Of a DNA stretch of 64,000 nt, positions 9,208-18,040 are shown one piece after another. The position numbers were made by a program, and so were the translations under genes. The first letter of the stretch is position 1. Each line of letters starts with the position of its first letter. Under the pieces are notes generated by a model. The model was not told where the DNA came from. It was given only the letters and a program-made list of their open reading frames with translations, and searched no databases. This DNA comes from Biformimicrobium ophioploci (GTDB taxonomy: Bacteria > Pseudomonadota > Gammaproteobacteria > Pseudomonadales > Cellvibrionaceae), in NCBI RefSeq assembly GCF_030270605.1, contig NZ_BSYJ01000005.1, forward strand, positions 242,100-306,099, read 5' to 3'.

Positions 9208-9654
9208 TCAGTAGCGCTGGCGCACCTGACGGCGATAACCGGTTGGCGACATGCCAGTCCAGCGCTTGAAGGCACTGGTAAAACTGGTCCTGTCGGAGAA
9301 ATCGAGGATTCGTGAAATGCCGTCGACGCTGAGTGCCGTATCCTTGAGGAAATGCACCGCATGACGGAAGCGCACATGATCGCGCAGGTTTGCAAAGCTC
9401 AGGTTGTGTTCCTGAAGCCTGCGCTGCAACGTACGTGTCGACATACTCAGGTCAGAGGCAACGGGTCGGATCGCGAGGGATGCCTTACCGATTCTCTGCT
9501 CGAGCACATCTATAACACGCGCGGCGATGCCATAGCTGGTTGCTTCCGGCGGAGCCAAAAGCTGTTCGAGGATATTGGAACCACCTGCTTCTCTAGCCTG
9601 CTGTAACGGCTTATCGTTAGACAGGGAGGTGTGGTCTGGCTGTACATGGGTCAT
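9208..9654 (-). CDS. Short AraC-family regulator (DNA-binding domain only)
   Basis: A 148-residue protein whose C-terminal 100 residues form the double helix-turn-helix of AraC/XylS regulators: first helix pair around ASDLSMSTRTLQRRLQEHNL, second around ISRILDFSDRTSFTSAFKRW, then the conserved GMSPTGYRRQ. Full-length relatives are about 300-340 residues with an N-terminal ligand-binding domain. Here only about 45 poorly conserved residues precede the domain, with a good ATG at 9654. It may be a stand-alone regulator without effector domain or a remnant of a longer one; no coding continuation is seen upstream. Confidence 0.8.
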   Translation of the reverse strand: MTHVQPDHTSLSNDKPLQQAREAGGSNILEQLLAPPEATSYGIAARVIDVLEQRIGKASLAIRPVASDLSMSTRTLQRRLQEHNLSFANLRDHVRFRHAVHFLKDTALSVDGISRILDFSDRTSFTSAFKRWTGMSPTGYRRQVRQRY

Positions 9655-9959
9655 TGAGCTGCTCCTTTAAATTTCCTTGAGCGGCGGTTTTTGTTCTACG
9701 CCCGCATCCTGCGGGAACCCGTCTACCTCAACCTACGGAGACTACCGATTCGGTTACTACCTGGGTGCCGGGGCGCACCTGGAAAACACAAAGTCCTTTT
9801 TTATTAAAAAATGCTCCGATCCGTTGTGAATTTCCCTTAGTGGCCGGCGCACCTTTACACGTAGTATAGACCAACCTGCCGAAATGCAAGCCACGACAGG
9901 TATTTTTTACACAATTTTTCTGCGCGAATATTGCACGCCTTCCGCACAGGCGTACCACT
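9655..9959. other. Noncoding gap between bcp and the AraC gene
   Basis: About 305 bases without a convincing gene; a minus-strand open frame here (9728-9958) has no family resemblance. A short hairpin ACGCCT/AGGCGT (9935-9953) lies just beyond the bcp stop, without a T tract. It probably contains the AraC promoter, but no clear -35/-10 pair was picked out. Confidence 0.5.
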
Positions 9960-10436
9960 TTACTGAAGGTTATCCTTTATCCATCCCGCGACGTCGTCGT
10001 GGTGGGTCTTTGTCTTCACCTTGTCGATGACATGCTTGAGCCGGCCGTCCTTACCAATAATAAAGGTGGTGCGGAGAATACCCATGAACTCCCGGCCCAT
10101 GAATTTCTTCAGGCCCCAGCAACCGTATTTATCGGCGATCGCGTGATCTTCATCCGACAACAGGTCGAAGTTCAGCTCATATTTGTCGATGAACTTTTGC
10201 AGTCGCGCTTCCGGATCCGGGCTGATACCCAGAACCACAGTATCCAGCGCATCCATCTCCGCGCGTGCATCACGTAGGCCACAGGCCTGGGTGGTACAAC
10301 CCGGGGTCATGGCTTTGGGATAGAAATAAACCACGACGTTTTTCTTATCCCGAAAGTCTTTCAGGGAGACCTTTTCTCCTTTCTGGTTCTTCAGGCTAAA
10401 GGCTGGCGCGAGATTACCAATCTTGGGAAATGCCAC
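9960..10436 (-). CDS. bcp: Thioredoxin-dependent thiol peroxidase (Bcp/PrxQ)
   Basis: A 158-residue atypical 2-Cys peroxiredoxin reducing hydrogen peroxide and alkyl hydroperoxides in the cytoplasm. The peroxidatic and resolving cysteines are in PGCTTQAC (C47 and C52, the five-residue spacing of PrxQ). It also has VVVYFYPKAMTPGC and the GISPDPEARLQKF segment. Length and start (MAFPKIGNLAPAF) match the family. It stands alone, with no partner in the same operon. Confidence 0.93.
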   Translation of the reverse strand: MAFPKIGNLAPAFSLKNQKGEKVSLKDFRDKKNVVVYFYPKAMTPGCTTQACGLRDARAEMDALDTVVLGISPDPEARLQKFIDKYELNFDLLSDEDHAIADKYGCWGLKKFMGREFMGILRTTFIIGKDGRLKHVIDKVKTKTHHDDVAGWIKDNLQ

Positions 10437-10560
10437 TCTTACCCCCTCGTAAGTCGATTCAACATGGCGTCAATGTGAAAACAATCTACGCGCCATTATA
10501 GAAGAAAACGGTGGCCGATGGGTCAAAATATGTCGCGGCGCGCCTCGCCGTATCAAGGCA

Positions 10561-11082
10561 TCAAAAGCTCTTTATTTTCAGTGACTTATCAGACCTTGTT
10601 AATATTCCGAGTGAAGTGAGTTTGCGCAGTAACGCGTGGCGTTCTTCGTTTGTCAGGAAGCTTCCGATCTCGATATAGCCCTCCGGGCCTACGAGGCTAA
10701 GGGTTTGCGGCTCATTCCCCCCTGCCGATTCACGCACAACCACAGCGAGGCTCGAACGATCAAAACGGCATTGATACAGAGGCTTCTGGTGCAGGCCACC
10801 ACGCTGCTCCAGTACAAGGCTCGCTGCCGTGACCTGCAGCAGCTCCCGCCGGTTGCATTGCAGGTATACCCATATCAACAGCACCGCAAGTAGTGCGGCT
10901 TCGAGTCCGGCGAACGGCAGGATCATCCAGGCACCGGCCAGCGCAAATGCAATGCTCACGCCGAGGCTCGCAGCCACCAGTGAAACAATCAGCCACAGGT
11001 TGCCGCGGAAAGTGAGGGAGCTGTTCGGCTCCAACAACAGGCAGGAAGTGGCTCTGGACGTACCCCTGACTTCAGTAACCAT
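10561..11082 (-). CDS. DUF2244 family membrane protein
   Basis: A 173-residue protein with two closely spaced transmembrane helices (about 29-45, LWLIVSLVAASLGVSIAFAL, and 50-72, MILPFAGLEAALLAVLLIWV) followed by a soluble domain (VLEQRGG, then GYIEIGSFLTNEERHALLRKL). This layout fits DUF2244, a family of unknown function often near cytochrome oxidase genes. No such genes are nearby here, and its role is unknown. Confidence 0.7.
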   Translation of the reverse strand: MVTEVRGTSRATSCLLLEPNSSLTFRGNLWLIVSLVAASLGVSIAFALAGAWMILPFAGLEAALLAVLLIWVYLQCNRRELLQVTAASLVLEQRGGLHQKPLYQCRFDRSSLAVVVRESAGGNEPQTLSLVGPEGYIEIGSFLTNEERHALLRKLTSLGILTRSDKSLKIKSF

Positions 11083-11265
11083 GACGGTCAGCTCCCGGTG
11101 TCGATCTTCTGAGCCTAGCAGTCTGCTTGGCGCACAATCTCGTATGGTAGGGAGTCAGGTGCCAGAAAATGTGTGGTCAGGGAGGATTTTGAGGAGCGGG
11201 GAGAAAAGTGGCGCCCCGGTCAGGCACTTCCGGGAAGGCTGAGACCTCAGGGCGCGGAGGTAGCA

Positions 11266-11291
11266 CGGGCCGCTCAGTGTATTGCGGCCCG
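11266..11291 (-). terminator. GC-rich hairpin after mdh
   Basis: A perfect 8-bp stem CGGGCCGC / GCGGCCCG with a 10-base loop, 10 bases beyond the mdh stop. No T tract follows on the minus strand, so termination is uncertain; it could instead protect the transcript end. Confidence 0.4.
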
Positions 11292-11300
11292 GACGCCGTA

Positions 11301-12281
11301 TTACGGCAGCAGGTGCGCGACAGCGTCACGCTCTTCGGCCAGCTCCTGCTCGGTAGCGGCCATTTTCGCACGGGAGAACTCGTTGAGCTCAACACCCTGA
11401 ACGATCTGCCAGTCACCGTCTTTGCAGGTGCACGGGAAGGAATAAATCAGACCTTCCTGAATACCGTAGGAACCATCGCTGTAAACAGCCATGCTGGTCC
11501 AGTCACCTTCTGCAGTGCCCAGTGCCCAGTCACGCATGTGATCAATCGCTGCGTTAGCAGCAGAGGCTGCAGAAGAAGCACCGCGAGCCTTGATGATTGC
11601 GGCACCGCGCTGCTGAACGGTCGGGATGAAATCATTTTCAAACCAGTCCTGCTCGATCAGGCCCATGGCATCAGCGCCCTTGACCTGGGTCTTGTGCAGG
11701 TCCGGGTACTGTGTGGAAGAGTGATTACCCCAGATGGTCATGTGGGTAATATCGTTCACAGTAGATTCGGTCTTGCCTGCCAGCTGGGACAGCGCACGGT
11801 TGTGGTCCAGGCGGGTCATGGCAGTGAAGTTGCGCGGATCCAGATCCGGCGCATTGCGCTGGGCGATCAGTGCGTTGGTATTAGCCGGGTTACCGACAAC
11901 CAGTACTTTTACGCTGCGAGCGGCAACGTCATTCAGCGCCTTACCCTGCGCAGAGAAGATCGCGGCATTGGCTTCCAGGAGATCCTTGCGCTCCATACCC
12001 GGTCCACGCGGACGAGCGCCAACCAGCAGTGCGTATTCGGCATCCTTGAACGCAACATTCGGGTCGTCGCTCTGAACGATGCCTGCAAGCAGCGGGAATG
12101 CACAATCTTCCAGTTCCATGGCAACGCCATTCAGCGCTTCCAGTGCCGGGGTGATTTCCAGCAGTTGCAGGATAACCGGCTGGTCTTTGCCCAACATTTC
12201 GCCAGAGGCAATGCGGAAAAGAAGCGAATAGCTAATCTGACCGGCGGCACCGGTAACAGCAACACGAACAGGTGCTTTCAC
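11301..12281 (-). CDS. mdh: Malate dehydrogenase (NAD-dependent)
   Basis: A 326-residue malate dehydrogenase of the TCA cycle (malate + NAD+ to oxaloacetate). The NAD-binding start [20 protein letters not shown], the mobile-loop [19 protein letters not shown] with substrate arginines, [13 protein letters not shown], and the catalytic histidine in [15 protein letters not shown] are all present. The sequence is of the cytosolic/MDH type 2 form rather than the E. coli type. It starts with GTG at 12281, preceded by GGAGAT at proper spacing. It is monocistronic, with separated neighbours. Confidence 0.95.
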   Translation of the reverse strand: MKAPVRVAVTGAAGQISYSLLFRIASGEMLGKDQPVILQLLEITPALEALNGVAMELEDCAFPLLAGIVQSDDPNVAFKDAEYALLVGARPRGPGMERKDLLEANAAIFSAQGKALNDVAARSVKVLVVGNPANTNALIAQRNAPDLDPRNFTAMTRLDHNRALSQLAGKTESTVNDITHMTIWGNHSSTQYPDLHKTQVKGADAMGLIEQDWFENDFIPTVQQRGAAIIKARGASSAASAANAAIDHMRDWALGTAEGDWTSMAVYSDGSYGIQEGLIYSFPCTCKDGDWQIVQGVELNEFSRAKMAATEQELAEERDAVAHLLP

Positions 12282-12435
12282 AATTGATCTCCATTATTAA
12301 ACGAGCGGCCGACGTAGCGGCCGCAAAGGCACATAGGCGGGCCGCATTATAGAGAATCGGCAGAAAATTTCATCCGCACCTTTGGTATTAGCCCCCGCAC
12401 ACCAACTGGCTACCTCTTAACCAGTGTGGCGCTAT

Positions 12436-13059
12436 TCAGGCGGCCTGGCCGGCCGGGTATCTCGCCTGCAGCGCCTGGTACACCTGATCCTTGAAGTCGG
12501 CTGCACCGGCATCCAGTGAGTCGCAAACTTCCGCCAGGTGCTCATTGTCTTCCCTGCCCTGCCAGTTTTTGATGTAGGTACCAGTCTGGTAGCCATGGTC
12601 CTGACGGAACCGGTTCAGGACATTCTTGCCAACGTAGCGGCGGTACAGTTCGTCGAAATCCATCTCGACATCACACATCAACTGCGCAAAGCCGGGCAGA
12701 TCGAACGCTTTGGCCTGCAGTGTTGCGAGGGTGAAAGCTTCGAGGTTTTCCCTGAAATCTCCAGGCGCCAGGGCCAGATCGCTCAGCTTTGCATCCATCT
12801 CAGCCGCAACATGACCAGCATCGCCCTTCTGCAACTCCAGGCTAAGACCAAAGTGCCAGATATCTACCAACTCGAGCTTCACCTGATCCATTTCAGGCTG
12901 CTGTTTTTTCCACCACTTCCAGCCGTAGTGGTCGAGAAGCTCAGCGGATTCAACCCAGATCGCGCGGTACCAGGCAAAGCCCTGGGCACGCCAGTCTGCG
13001 TTCACCACAGTGTTAATCTCGTCCTGCAGTGCCAACATTGTGGTCAGTTGCTGCTTCAT
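12436..13059 (-). CDS. Dimeric dUTP diphosphatase (all-alpha NTP-pyrophosphatase family)
   Basis: A 207-residue all-helical enzyme with the EExxD-type metal-binding motifs of dimeric dUTPases: WVESAELLDHYGWKWWKK (helix 2) and VKLELVDIWHFGLSLEL (helix 3). It would hydrolyse dUTP to dUMP and PPi, keeping uracil out of DNA and supplying thymidylate synthesis. This family is unrelated to the trimeric Dut of E. coli. The ATG at 13059 has GGGGGA just upstream; a TTG 12 bases earlier is less likely. It begins 19 bases after the tatD stop, suggesting co-transcription. Confidence 0.8.
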   Translation of the reverse strand: MKQQLTTMLALQDEINTVVNADWRAQGFAWYRAIWVESAELLDHYGWKWWKKQQPEMDQVKLELVDIWHFGLSLELQKGDAGHVAAEMDAKLSDLALAPGDFRENLEAFTLATLQAKAFDLPGFAQLMCDVEMDFDELYRRYVGKNVLNRFRQDHGYQTGTYIKNWQGREDNEHLAEVCDSLDAGAADFKDQVYQALQARYPAGQAA

Positions 13060-13077
13060 GGCATCCCCCAATTGAAA

Positions 13078-13854
13078 TTATTGCGCCCGTGGAAACAGGC
13101 GATGGAAATTTTCGGTTGTTATTTCGGCAAGCGCCTCTGGAGAGAGGCCGCGCAATTCCGCTACAAACTCTGCAACCTCTTTGACATAGGCCGGTATATT
13201 CGCCTTGCCACGGTACGGCACGGGCGCAAGGTAAGGGGAATCCGTTTCCACCAACAGACGCTCGAGCGGCAGCTTTCGCACCACATCGCGCAGGGATTCG
13301 GCATTCCTGAAAGTGACAATCCCGGAAATGGAAATGTAGAAGTTCAGGTCCAGCGCAGCCTGCGCCATTTCCCAGGTTTCAGTAAAGCAGTGCAGTACAC
13401 CGGCGGACTCTGGATCGGCATGTTCACGCAACAGTCTCAGCGTATCATCCCGGGCATCGCGGGTGTGCACGATGACCGGCAGCTTTGTGCGCTTGCCGGC
13501 TTCCAGGTGGGCCCGAAAACTTTCCTGCTGAACCTCAACGGTATCCTTGCTGTAGTAATAATCCAGCCCGGTCTCGCCCAATGCGACGACCTTTGGCGCT
13601 TCCGCCATGGCGATCAGCTCATCACAGGTCGCGGTACCATCGCCTACATCCAGCGGATGGATCCCGACGGAACAGTAAACATCCTTGTGTTCGGCGGCGA
13701 TCTGCTTCACCGGCTCAATATTTTTGAGGCCCGTACTGATCGTAAGGAATTTGCCGATACCCCGTTCGCGGGCCAATGCGAGCACGTCCGGCAGTTCGCC
13801 ATCGAATTTATCGAGGCGCAGTGCATCGAGGTGACAGTGTGTATCTACGAGCAT
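13078..13854 (-). CDS. tatD: TatD-family metal-dependent deoxyribonuclease
   Basis: A 258-residue TIM-barrel hydrolase. Metal ligands are visible: DTHCHLD (H6, H8), the GETGLDYYYSKD glutamate, VIVHTRDARDDT, LHCFTETWEMA and the VETDSPYLAPVPYRGK aspartate. TatD proteins are 3'-5' exonucleases implicated in repair of oxidised DNA. The gene follows the pilZ-holB-tmk block as in Pseudomonas and E. coli, but a terminator separates it from pilZ. Confidence 0.92.
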   Translation of the reverse strand: MLVDTHCHLDALRLDKFDGELPDVLALARERGIGKFLTISTGLKNIEPVKQIAAEHKDVYCSVGIHPLDVGDGTATCDELIAMAEAPKVVALGETGLDYYYSKDTVEVQQESFRAHLEAGKRTKLPVIVHTRDARDDTLRLLREHADPESAGVLHCFTETWEMAQAALDLNFYISISGIVTFRNAESLRDVVRKLPLERLLVETDSPYLAPVPYRGKANIPAYVKEVAEFVAELRGLSPEALAEITTENFHRLFPRAQ

Positions 13855-13906
13855 AACGTTACGTTCGGGTATCTCTGTATTTCTGAATCAGCATCCCGGA
13901 GGATGC

Positions 13907-13930
13907 AAAAAGGGCTGCATCAGCAGCCCT
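13907..13930 (-). terminator. Rho-independent terminator after pilZ
   Basis: A GGGCTGC / GCAGCCC stem with a four-base loop followed on the minus strand by TTTTT. It closes the fab-tmk-holB-pilZ transcript upstream of tatD. Confidence 0.85.
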
Positions 13931-14002
13931 TCGGGTATTTCGGATGTCGGAAATGCAAGCCTGCCGGTCTTGACGCGATGCAGTCAGTCGCGCATCCGGC
14001 CA

Positions 14003-14356
14003 TCACATGGTGTGAGTGGGCCTGTCAGACTCCAGGCTGCCAGCGAGCACGGTTTCAATCTTGTTCAGGGCCGCTGTATCCTTGGCATCGAATTGTACAC
14101 CAATACCAGGTGTACGGTTGGCCTGGGAGCCCTCCGGGGTAATCCAGATGACCTTGCCCGCAATTGGGATTTTTTCCGGCTCATCCATCAGGCTCAGCAA
14201 CAAAAACACCTCATCGCCGAGCTTATATGGCTTATCTGTTCCAATAAACAGTCCGCCGTTCTTCACGAACGGCATATAGGCCGCATAGAGCATGCCCTTG
14301 TCCTGAATCTTCAAGGAAAGGATGCCGTTTCTGGCGCCGCCACCGATACCGCGCAT
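14003..14356 (-). CDS. pilZ: Type IV pilus assembly PilZ-domain protein
   Basis: A 117-residue PilZ protein. The blocks LYAAYMPFVKNGGLFIGT, YKLGDEVFLLLSLMDEPEKI, PIAGKVIWITPEG and PGIGVQF are characteristic of the Pseudomonas/Xanthomonas PilZ needed for type IV pilus biogenesis. The N-terminal RxxxR c-di-GMP-binding motif of canonical PilZ domains is absent, as known for this subgroup, which acts through PilB and FimX. The position after holB is conserved. Confidence 0.93.
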   Translation of the reverse strand: MRGIGGGARNGILSLKIQDKGMLYAAYMPFVKNGGLFIGTDKPYKLGDEVFLLLSLMDEPEKIPIAGKVIWITPEGSQANRTPGIGVQFDAKDTAALNKIETVLAGSLESDRPTHTM

Positions 14357-14404
14357 AATGCTACCCCGGACAGTTATCGTCTTATTTACCGTAGTTCCCG
14401 TAAG

Positions 14405-15430
14405 TTAGCGAAGCAGACCGCCAGTGTCCAGCATCCCGCTCACAGGTTTGAACAAGGCCCGCCAACGGAGCAGCAGGTCCTCGAGTAGCAGTTGCCGGTT
14501 CGGGTTCGCGCCTGACGCTTGCTGGCGCGCCGCTTCAGCAAGCGCTGTATCAAATTCGTACAGATGGACATCCCCTGCACCACCGCATTCGCGCCACTGC
14601 CGGGCGATGGGCTGCACCATACCGGACACCTCTTGCTCCGCGCCCGCCTTCGCCAGCCCGTGTACAACGCCCTGCCAGTTACGCAGGAGCTCTGCGAGAT
14701 CCAGGTCTTTCCAGCCTTCGGCGATCTTGCTCGGCAGGCCCTCACCCCGCGCCAGCGCAAGCAGGTCCCGCGCGAACAATGCACGGGCCTCCCGTCTGTC
14801 AGGCTCATTCAACGCCTGCGCCAGCAGCGGTGCGCCTCCTGCGAGGGCGAGACAGTCGCCGGCTTCCGGCTCTTCAATACCAAATTCTGCCAGCCAGCGG
14901 GTGGCCGACTCGGTAGAGGGCACCGGAAAGGTCAGGACCTGGCAGCGGCTTCTAATGGTGGGCAGCAGGCTACCCAGCTTGTCCGTCACCAGCAGGAAGT
15001 ACACACCGGCAGCCGGCTCTTCGAGGTTCTTGAGCAGGGCATTTGCCGCGTTGATGTTCATCGCATCAGCTGGCCCCAGGACAACCACCCGGCGGCCACC
15101 GCGGGATGCGGTATGGCTGACGAACTCGCCCAGAGCCCGGACCTGGTCGACCTTGAGCGCCTTCCCTTCTTCTTCCGGCTCCACCATCATGAAATCCGGG
15201 TGGGTGCCAGCAGACAAGAGCTCACAATCCCTGCATTCACCACAGGCCACACCCGCCTCAGGACGGCTGCACAACGCAAATGCGGCAAAGGCCCGGGCAA
15301 AGCGAACCTTGCCGAGCCCTTGCTGCCCGGCAAGCAATAAGGAGTGCGGGCAGCGCGCCGCCAGGAATTGGGCGGTCAAGCGCGACCAGTGCTGCTGGTG
15401 CCACGGCAATGGCGTCGGCATCGCCCTCAC
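14405..15430 (-). CDS. holB: DNA polymerase III delta' subunit
   Basis: A 341-residue clamp-loader subunit. It has a Walker A-like loop AGQQGLGKVRFA near residues 34-45, a zinc-binding cysteine cluster CSRPEAGVACGECRDC, and the sensor-1 region LLKNLEEPAAGVYFLLVT followed by TIRSRCQ. The start is GTG at 15430, which overlaps the tmk stop as GTGA and has GGAGG seven bases upstream; an ATG nine bases later is a weaker alternative. It is translationally coupled to tmk. Confidence 0.92.
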   Translation of the reverse strand: MRAMPTPLPWHQQHWSRLTAQFLAARCPHSLLLAGQQGLGKVRFARAFAAFALCSRPEAGVACGECRDCELLSAGTHPDFMMVEPEEEGKALKVDQVRALGEFVSHTASRGGRRVVVLGPADAMNINAANALLKNLEEPAAGVYFLLVTDKLGSLLPTIRSRCQVLTFPVPSTESATRWLAEFGIEEPEAGDCLALAGGAPLLAQALNEPDRREARALFARDLLALARGEGLPSKIAEGWKDLDLAELLRNWQGVVHGLAKAGAEQEVSGMVQPIARQWRECGGAGDVHLYEFDTALAEAARQQASGANPNRQLLLEDLLLRWRALFKPVSGMLDTGGLLR

Positions 15431-16083
15431 AACCTGGCCTCCAGCGTAGCGGCCAGATCGGCCTGGACTTTATCCAGAGGCTGCCCGGCATCAATCACGG
15501 CAAATCGGTTATTGGACGTTTCCGCACGCTCACGGTAGCCAGCGCGCACGCGCTCGAAGAAGGCAATTTTTTCGTTTTCGAAACGATCAGCCTTACTGCG
15601 TGCCGCTGCACGTTCCAGACCAGTGCGAGGGTCGATGTCGAGCAGTACGGTCAGATCCGGCTGCAGCTGCCCCTGCACCTGCTGCTCCAGCAGCCGCACC
15701 AGGGACTTGTCCAGGCCGCGACCGGCGCCCTGGTAGGCATAGGTGGCGTCGGTAAAACGATCGCAAACAACGGTTTTACCAGACTCGAGAGCAGGCCTGA
15801 TCACCTGCGCAAGATGCTGCGCGCGCGCTGCGAACACGGTTAATAGTTCGGCCGTCGGATCGAATGGTTCTGCACGGTTCGCCAGCAGAAGCTGTCGCAA
15901 CTCTTCCGCGAGCGGTGTACCGCCCGGCTCACGTGTCTCGATAAATTCGATATCGCGGGACCTGAGCCACTCGCAAATGAAGGCGAGGTTCGTAGATTTA
16001 CCTACCCCCTCCGTACCCTCGAGCGTAATAAAATATCCGCGTTTGTTTTCCATTGGCGCCGCTTTCTGAAATTGAAACGTCAT
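15427..16083 (-). CDS. tmk: Thymidylate kinase
   Basis: A 218-residue kinase making dTDP from dTMP and ATP. It has the P-loop LEGTEGVGKST, the ETREPGGTPLAEELR substrate loop and the DR motif CDRFTDATYAYQGAGRGLD. The start at 16083 overlaps the mltG stop (ATGA). An ATG at 16053 (MENKRGYF) would give a more typical short N-terminus, so the first ten residues are uncertain. It lies in the mltG-tmk-holB overlap chain. Confidence 0.93.
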   Translation of the reverse strand: MTFQFQKAAPMENKRGYFITLEGTEGVGKSTNLAFICEWLRSRDIEFIETREPGGTPLAEELRQLLLANRAEPFDPTAELLTVFAARAQHLAQVIRPALESGKTVVCDRFTDATYAYQGAGRGLDKSLVRLLEQQVQGQLQPDLTVLLDIDPRTGLERAAARSKADRFENEKIAFFERVRAGYRERAETSNNRFAVIDAGQPLDKVQADLAATLEARL

Positions 16084-17183
16084 TTTTTATCCGGGGCCGG
16101 ACTGGAGCGATAATCTTCCCTGCGCTTGAGCTGATACTCTCTCACCGCCCGATTGTGCTCAGCCAGCGTCGCGGAAAATTTGTGCGAACCATCACCGCGT
16201 GCAACAAAGTAGAGGCTCTCCCCCTCCTTCGGATTCAGCGCCGCATGAATTGCCTCCCTTCCCGGAAGGGCTATGGGTGTTGGCGGCAACCCCTTGATGA
16301 CATAGGTATTGTAGGGCGTGGACTCACGCAGGTCCCGATAGGTGATGTTGCCACGATAGCGCTCGCCCATGCCGTAAATTACGGTGGGATCCGTTTGCAG
16401 GCGCATCCCCCGTTTCAGGCGCCGTACAAAAACGCCGGCAATCTCACCGCGCTCGGAGGGCACACCGGTTTCCCGCTCAACGATGGATGCCATCGTCAAC
16501 GCCTCCTCTGGCGAGCCGTATGGCAGGCGCTCTGCACGGCCCTGCCACTCCTCCGCAAGCACTTTTTTCATGCGCTGGAAAGCCTGGCGAACGATATCGG
16601 AATCCTGCGTGCCTGACTTGTATACGTAGGTGTCCGGGAAGAGCCACCCTTCGGGGTTGGGTGCCGGTAGCTGCATGGCACGCACCGCGGCTTCCACACT
16701 CTCGGTTTCCGGGGAAACCACAATTTTTTCTGCACCGCGAATGGCTTCAAGTGCAAGCGCGAACGTCCAACCCTCCACCAGGGTCACACGGTACTGGGTA
16801 ACCTGCCCCAGGTTCAGTTTGCGCAGGAATTCCAGCTGCGTGATCCCGGGCTCCAGTAGATACTCACCGGCATAGATTGCAGTCTTGCCCTCATAGCGCG
16901 CATAGAGCCGGGCCGGCAGCGCATGCTTGATCAGGCCCCTTTGTTTCAGGTCAAGAAGTACACGGGAAAGACTGCTGCCCTTAGGGACGTCGATGGTCAT
17001 TTCCACCGCATGCGGCATGGGCCTGTGGAGGGTCTGATATCCGTAGAAGAATGCTCCGGACAGCAGAATCAGCCCAAGAGCGCACAGAAACAGGAATACC
17101 CGCAGCATGCCGAGGCCTGTTTGCTTTTTCTTTTTTGTTTTCCTGCTTGCTGTCTTTTTCTGGCGGGCCACTTCTGCTACCAC
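16080..17183 (-). CDS. mltG: Endolytic murein transglycosylase MltG (YceG)
   Basis: A 367-residue inner-membrane lytic transglycosylase that cleaves nascent glycan strands and terminates their growth. A lysine-rich cytoplasmic N-terminus is followed by one membrane helix (about 27-48, LRVFLFLCALGLILLSGAFF), a LysM-like region (DVPKGSSLSRVLLDL), and the catalytic YceG domain with the glutamate in MASIVERETGVPSERGEI and the TDPTVIYGMG segment. GTG start at 17183 overlaps the end of pabC. Confidence 0.92.
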   Translation of the reverse strand: MVAEVARQKKTASRKTKKKKQTGLGMLRVFLFLCALGLILLSGAFFYGYQTLHRPMPHAVEMTIDVPKGSSLSRVLLDLKQRGLIKHALPARLYARYEGKTAIYAGEYLLEPGITQLEFLRKLNLGQVTQYRVTLVEGWTFALALEAIRGAEKIVVSPETESVEAAVRAMQLPAPNPEGWLFPDTYVYKSGTQDSDIVRQAFQRMKKVLAEEWQGRAERLPYGSPEEALTMASIVERETGVPSERGEIAGVFVRRLKRGMRLQTDPTVIYGMGERYRGNITYRDLRESTPYNTYVIKGLPPTPIALPGREAIHAALNPKEGESLYFVARGDGSHKFSATLAEHNRAVREYQLKRREDYRSSPAPDKK

Positions 17184-18025
17184 AATTTTTGTTTAATCAG
17201 GGACTGTAGAGCCTTCGTATTTGCTCCGCAGTCAAAGCCATGAGATCCAATGGCACTCACCGGAAGCACACCCCGGAGTGCGTTACAGACTGCCACTTCC
17301 TGCGCACTGCTCATCAGGTCTGCCAACATCAGTCGAACCGGCGTAACTGAGATTTGCTCAGTAAGCCATTGCAGCATAACACCGCGGACGCCGAATTCTG
17401 ACAAATCTGGTGTACACCATTTACCGTCAATATAAAGCAATAGGTTGGTTCGGCAACCCTCGATCACGAACCCGCTCGGGTCGCACAAAATTCCATCAAA
17501 ATATGGGTCCTGGCACGCACTGAACTCTGACCGCGCAGCATGATAGCGCGCTCTCTGTAGCGCTTTGCGCCCATCCGAAGCATCCTGCCAGGTGAACCGG
17601 GTTTTGCAGGGATACAATCGCACACCGGGCACAGTAAGGCTTGCAGGCAAACTGTCCAGTGGAGAAACGGAAAGATCGAGTTGCGAACCCGCGCCAGCTC
17701 TACCTGCCCTCAAGCGCCAGACCAGTGGCCCGGCCCGGCTGCGGGAAAAGTTGTCGGCTTCCTGCAGGGCTTTGCTGAGTTCCCGCTCATCAACATGAAC
17801 ATACTTGCGAAGCCGCGCGAGGTGCCATGGCAACAGCGGTACCCTGCCGCCATCAAAGCGCATGGTCTCAAGGACACCGTCGCTGAACAACGAATCAGTG
17901 GGCAGTTTTTCAACTGCCCGCCCGTTGGCGACGGAAAATAGCGGTTTGAATTCAGCCAAGCGCTTGCGATCGTTCGAGAGGTCGCCTGCTGCCGGAGCAC
18001 TGCGGTACCGGCGGCATGCGATCAA
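17177..18025 (-). CDS. pabC: Aminodeoxychorismate lyase (class IV PLP enzyme)
   Basis: A 282-residue fold-type IV PLP enzyme converting 4-amino-4-deoxychorismate to p-aminobenzoate and pyruvate (folate pathway). Seen: SDGVLETMRFDGGRVPLLPWHLARL near the N-terminus, the expected PLP lysine in DGRKALQRARYH, and DPSGFVIEGCRTNLLLY. The conserved fabF-pabC-mltG order supports the call. The start is uncertain: TTG at 18025 lacks a clear ribosome-binding site, and the first 25 or so residues are atypical. Confidence 0.87.
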   Translation of the reverse strand: MIACRRYRSAPAAGDLSNDRKRLAEFKPLFSVANGRAVEKLPTDSLFSDGVLETMRFDGGRVPLLPWHLARLRKYVHVDERELSKALQEADNFSRSRAGPLVWRLRAGRAGAGSQLDLSVSPLDSLPASLTVPGVRLYPCKTRFTWQDASDGRKALQRARYHAARSEFSACQDPYFDGILCDPSGFVIEGCRTNLLLYIDGKWCTPDLSEFGVRGVMLQWLTEQISVTPVRLMLADLMSSAQEVAVCNALRGVLPVSAIGSHGFDCGANTKALQSLIKQKLW

Positions 18026-18040
18026 GTGGTTTGTTGGTGA

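Noticed and set aside
9728..9958. Minus-strand 76-codon frame before bcp's stop
   Set aside because: No family resemblance, atypical composition and poor start; treated as noncoding.
12538..14142. A 534-codon plus-strand frame across dUTPase and tatD
   Set aside because: Opposite two well-supported genes and with no recognisable motif.
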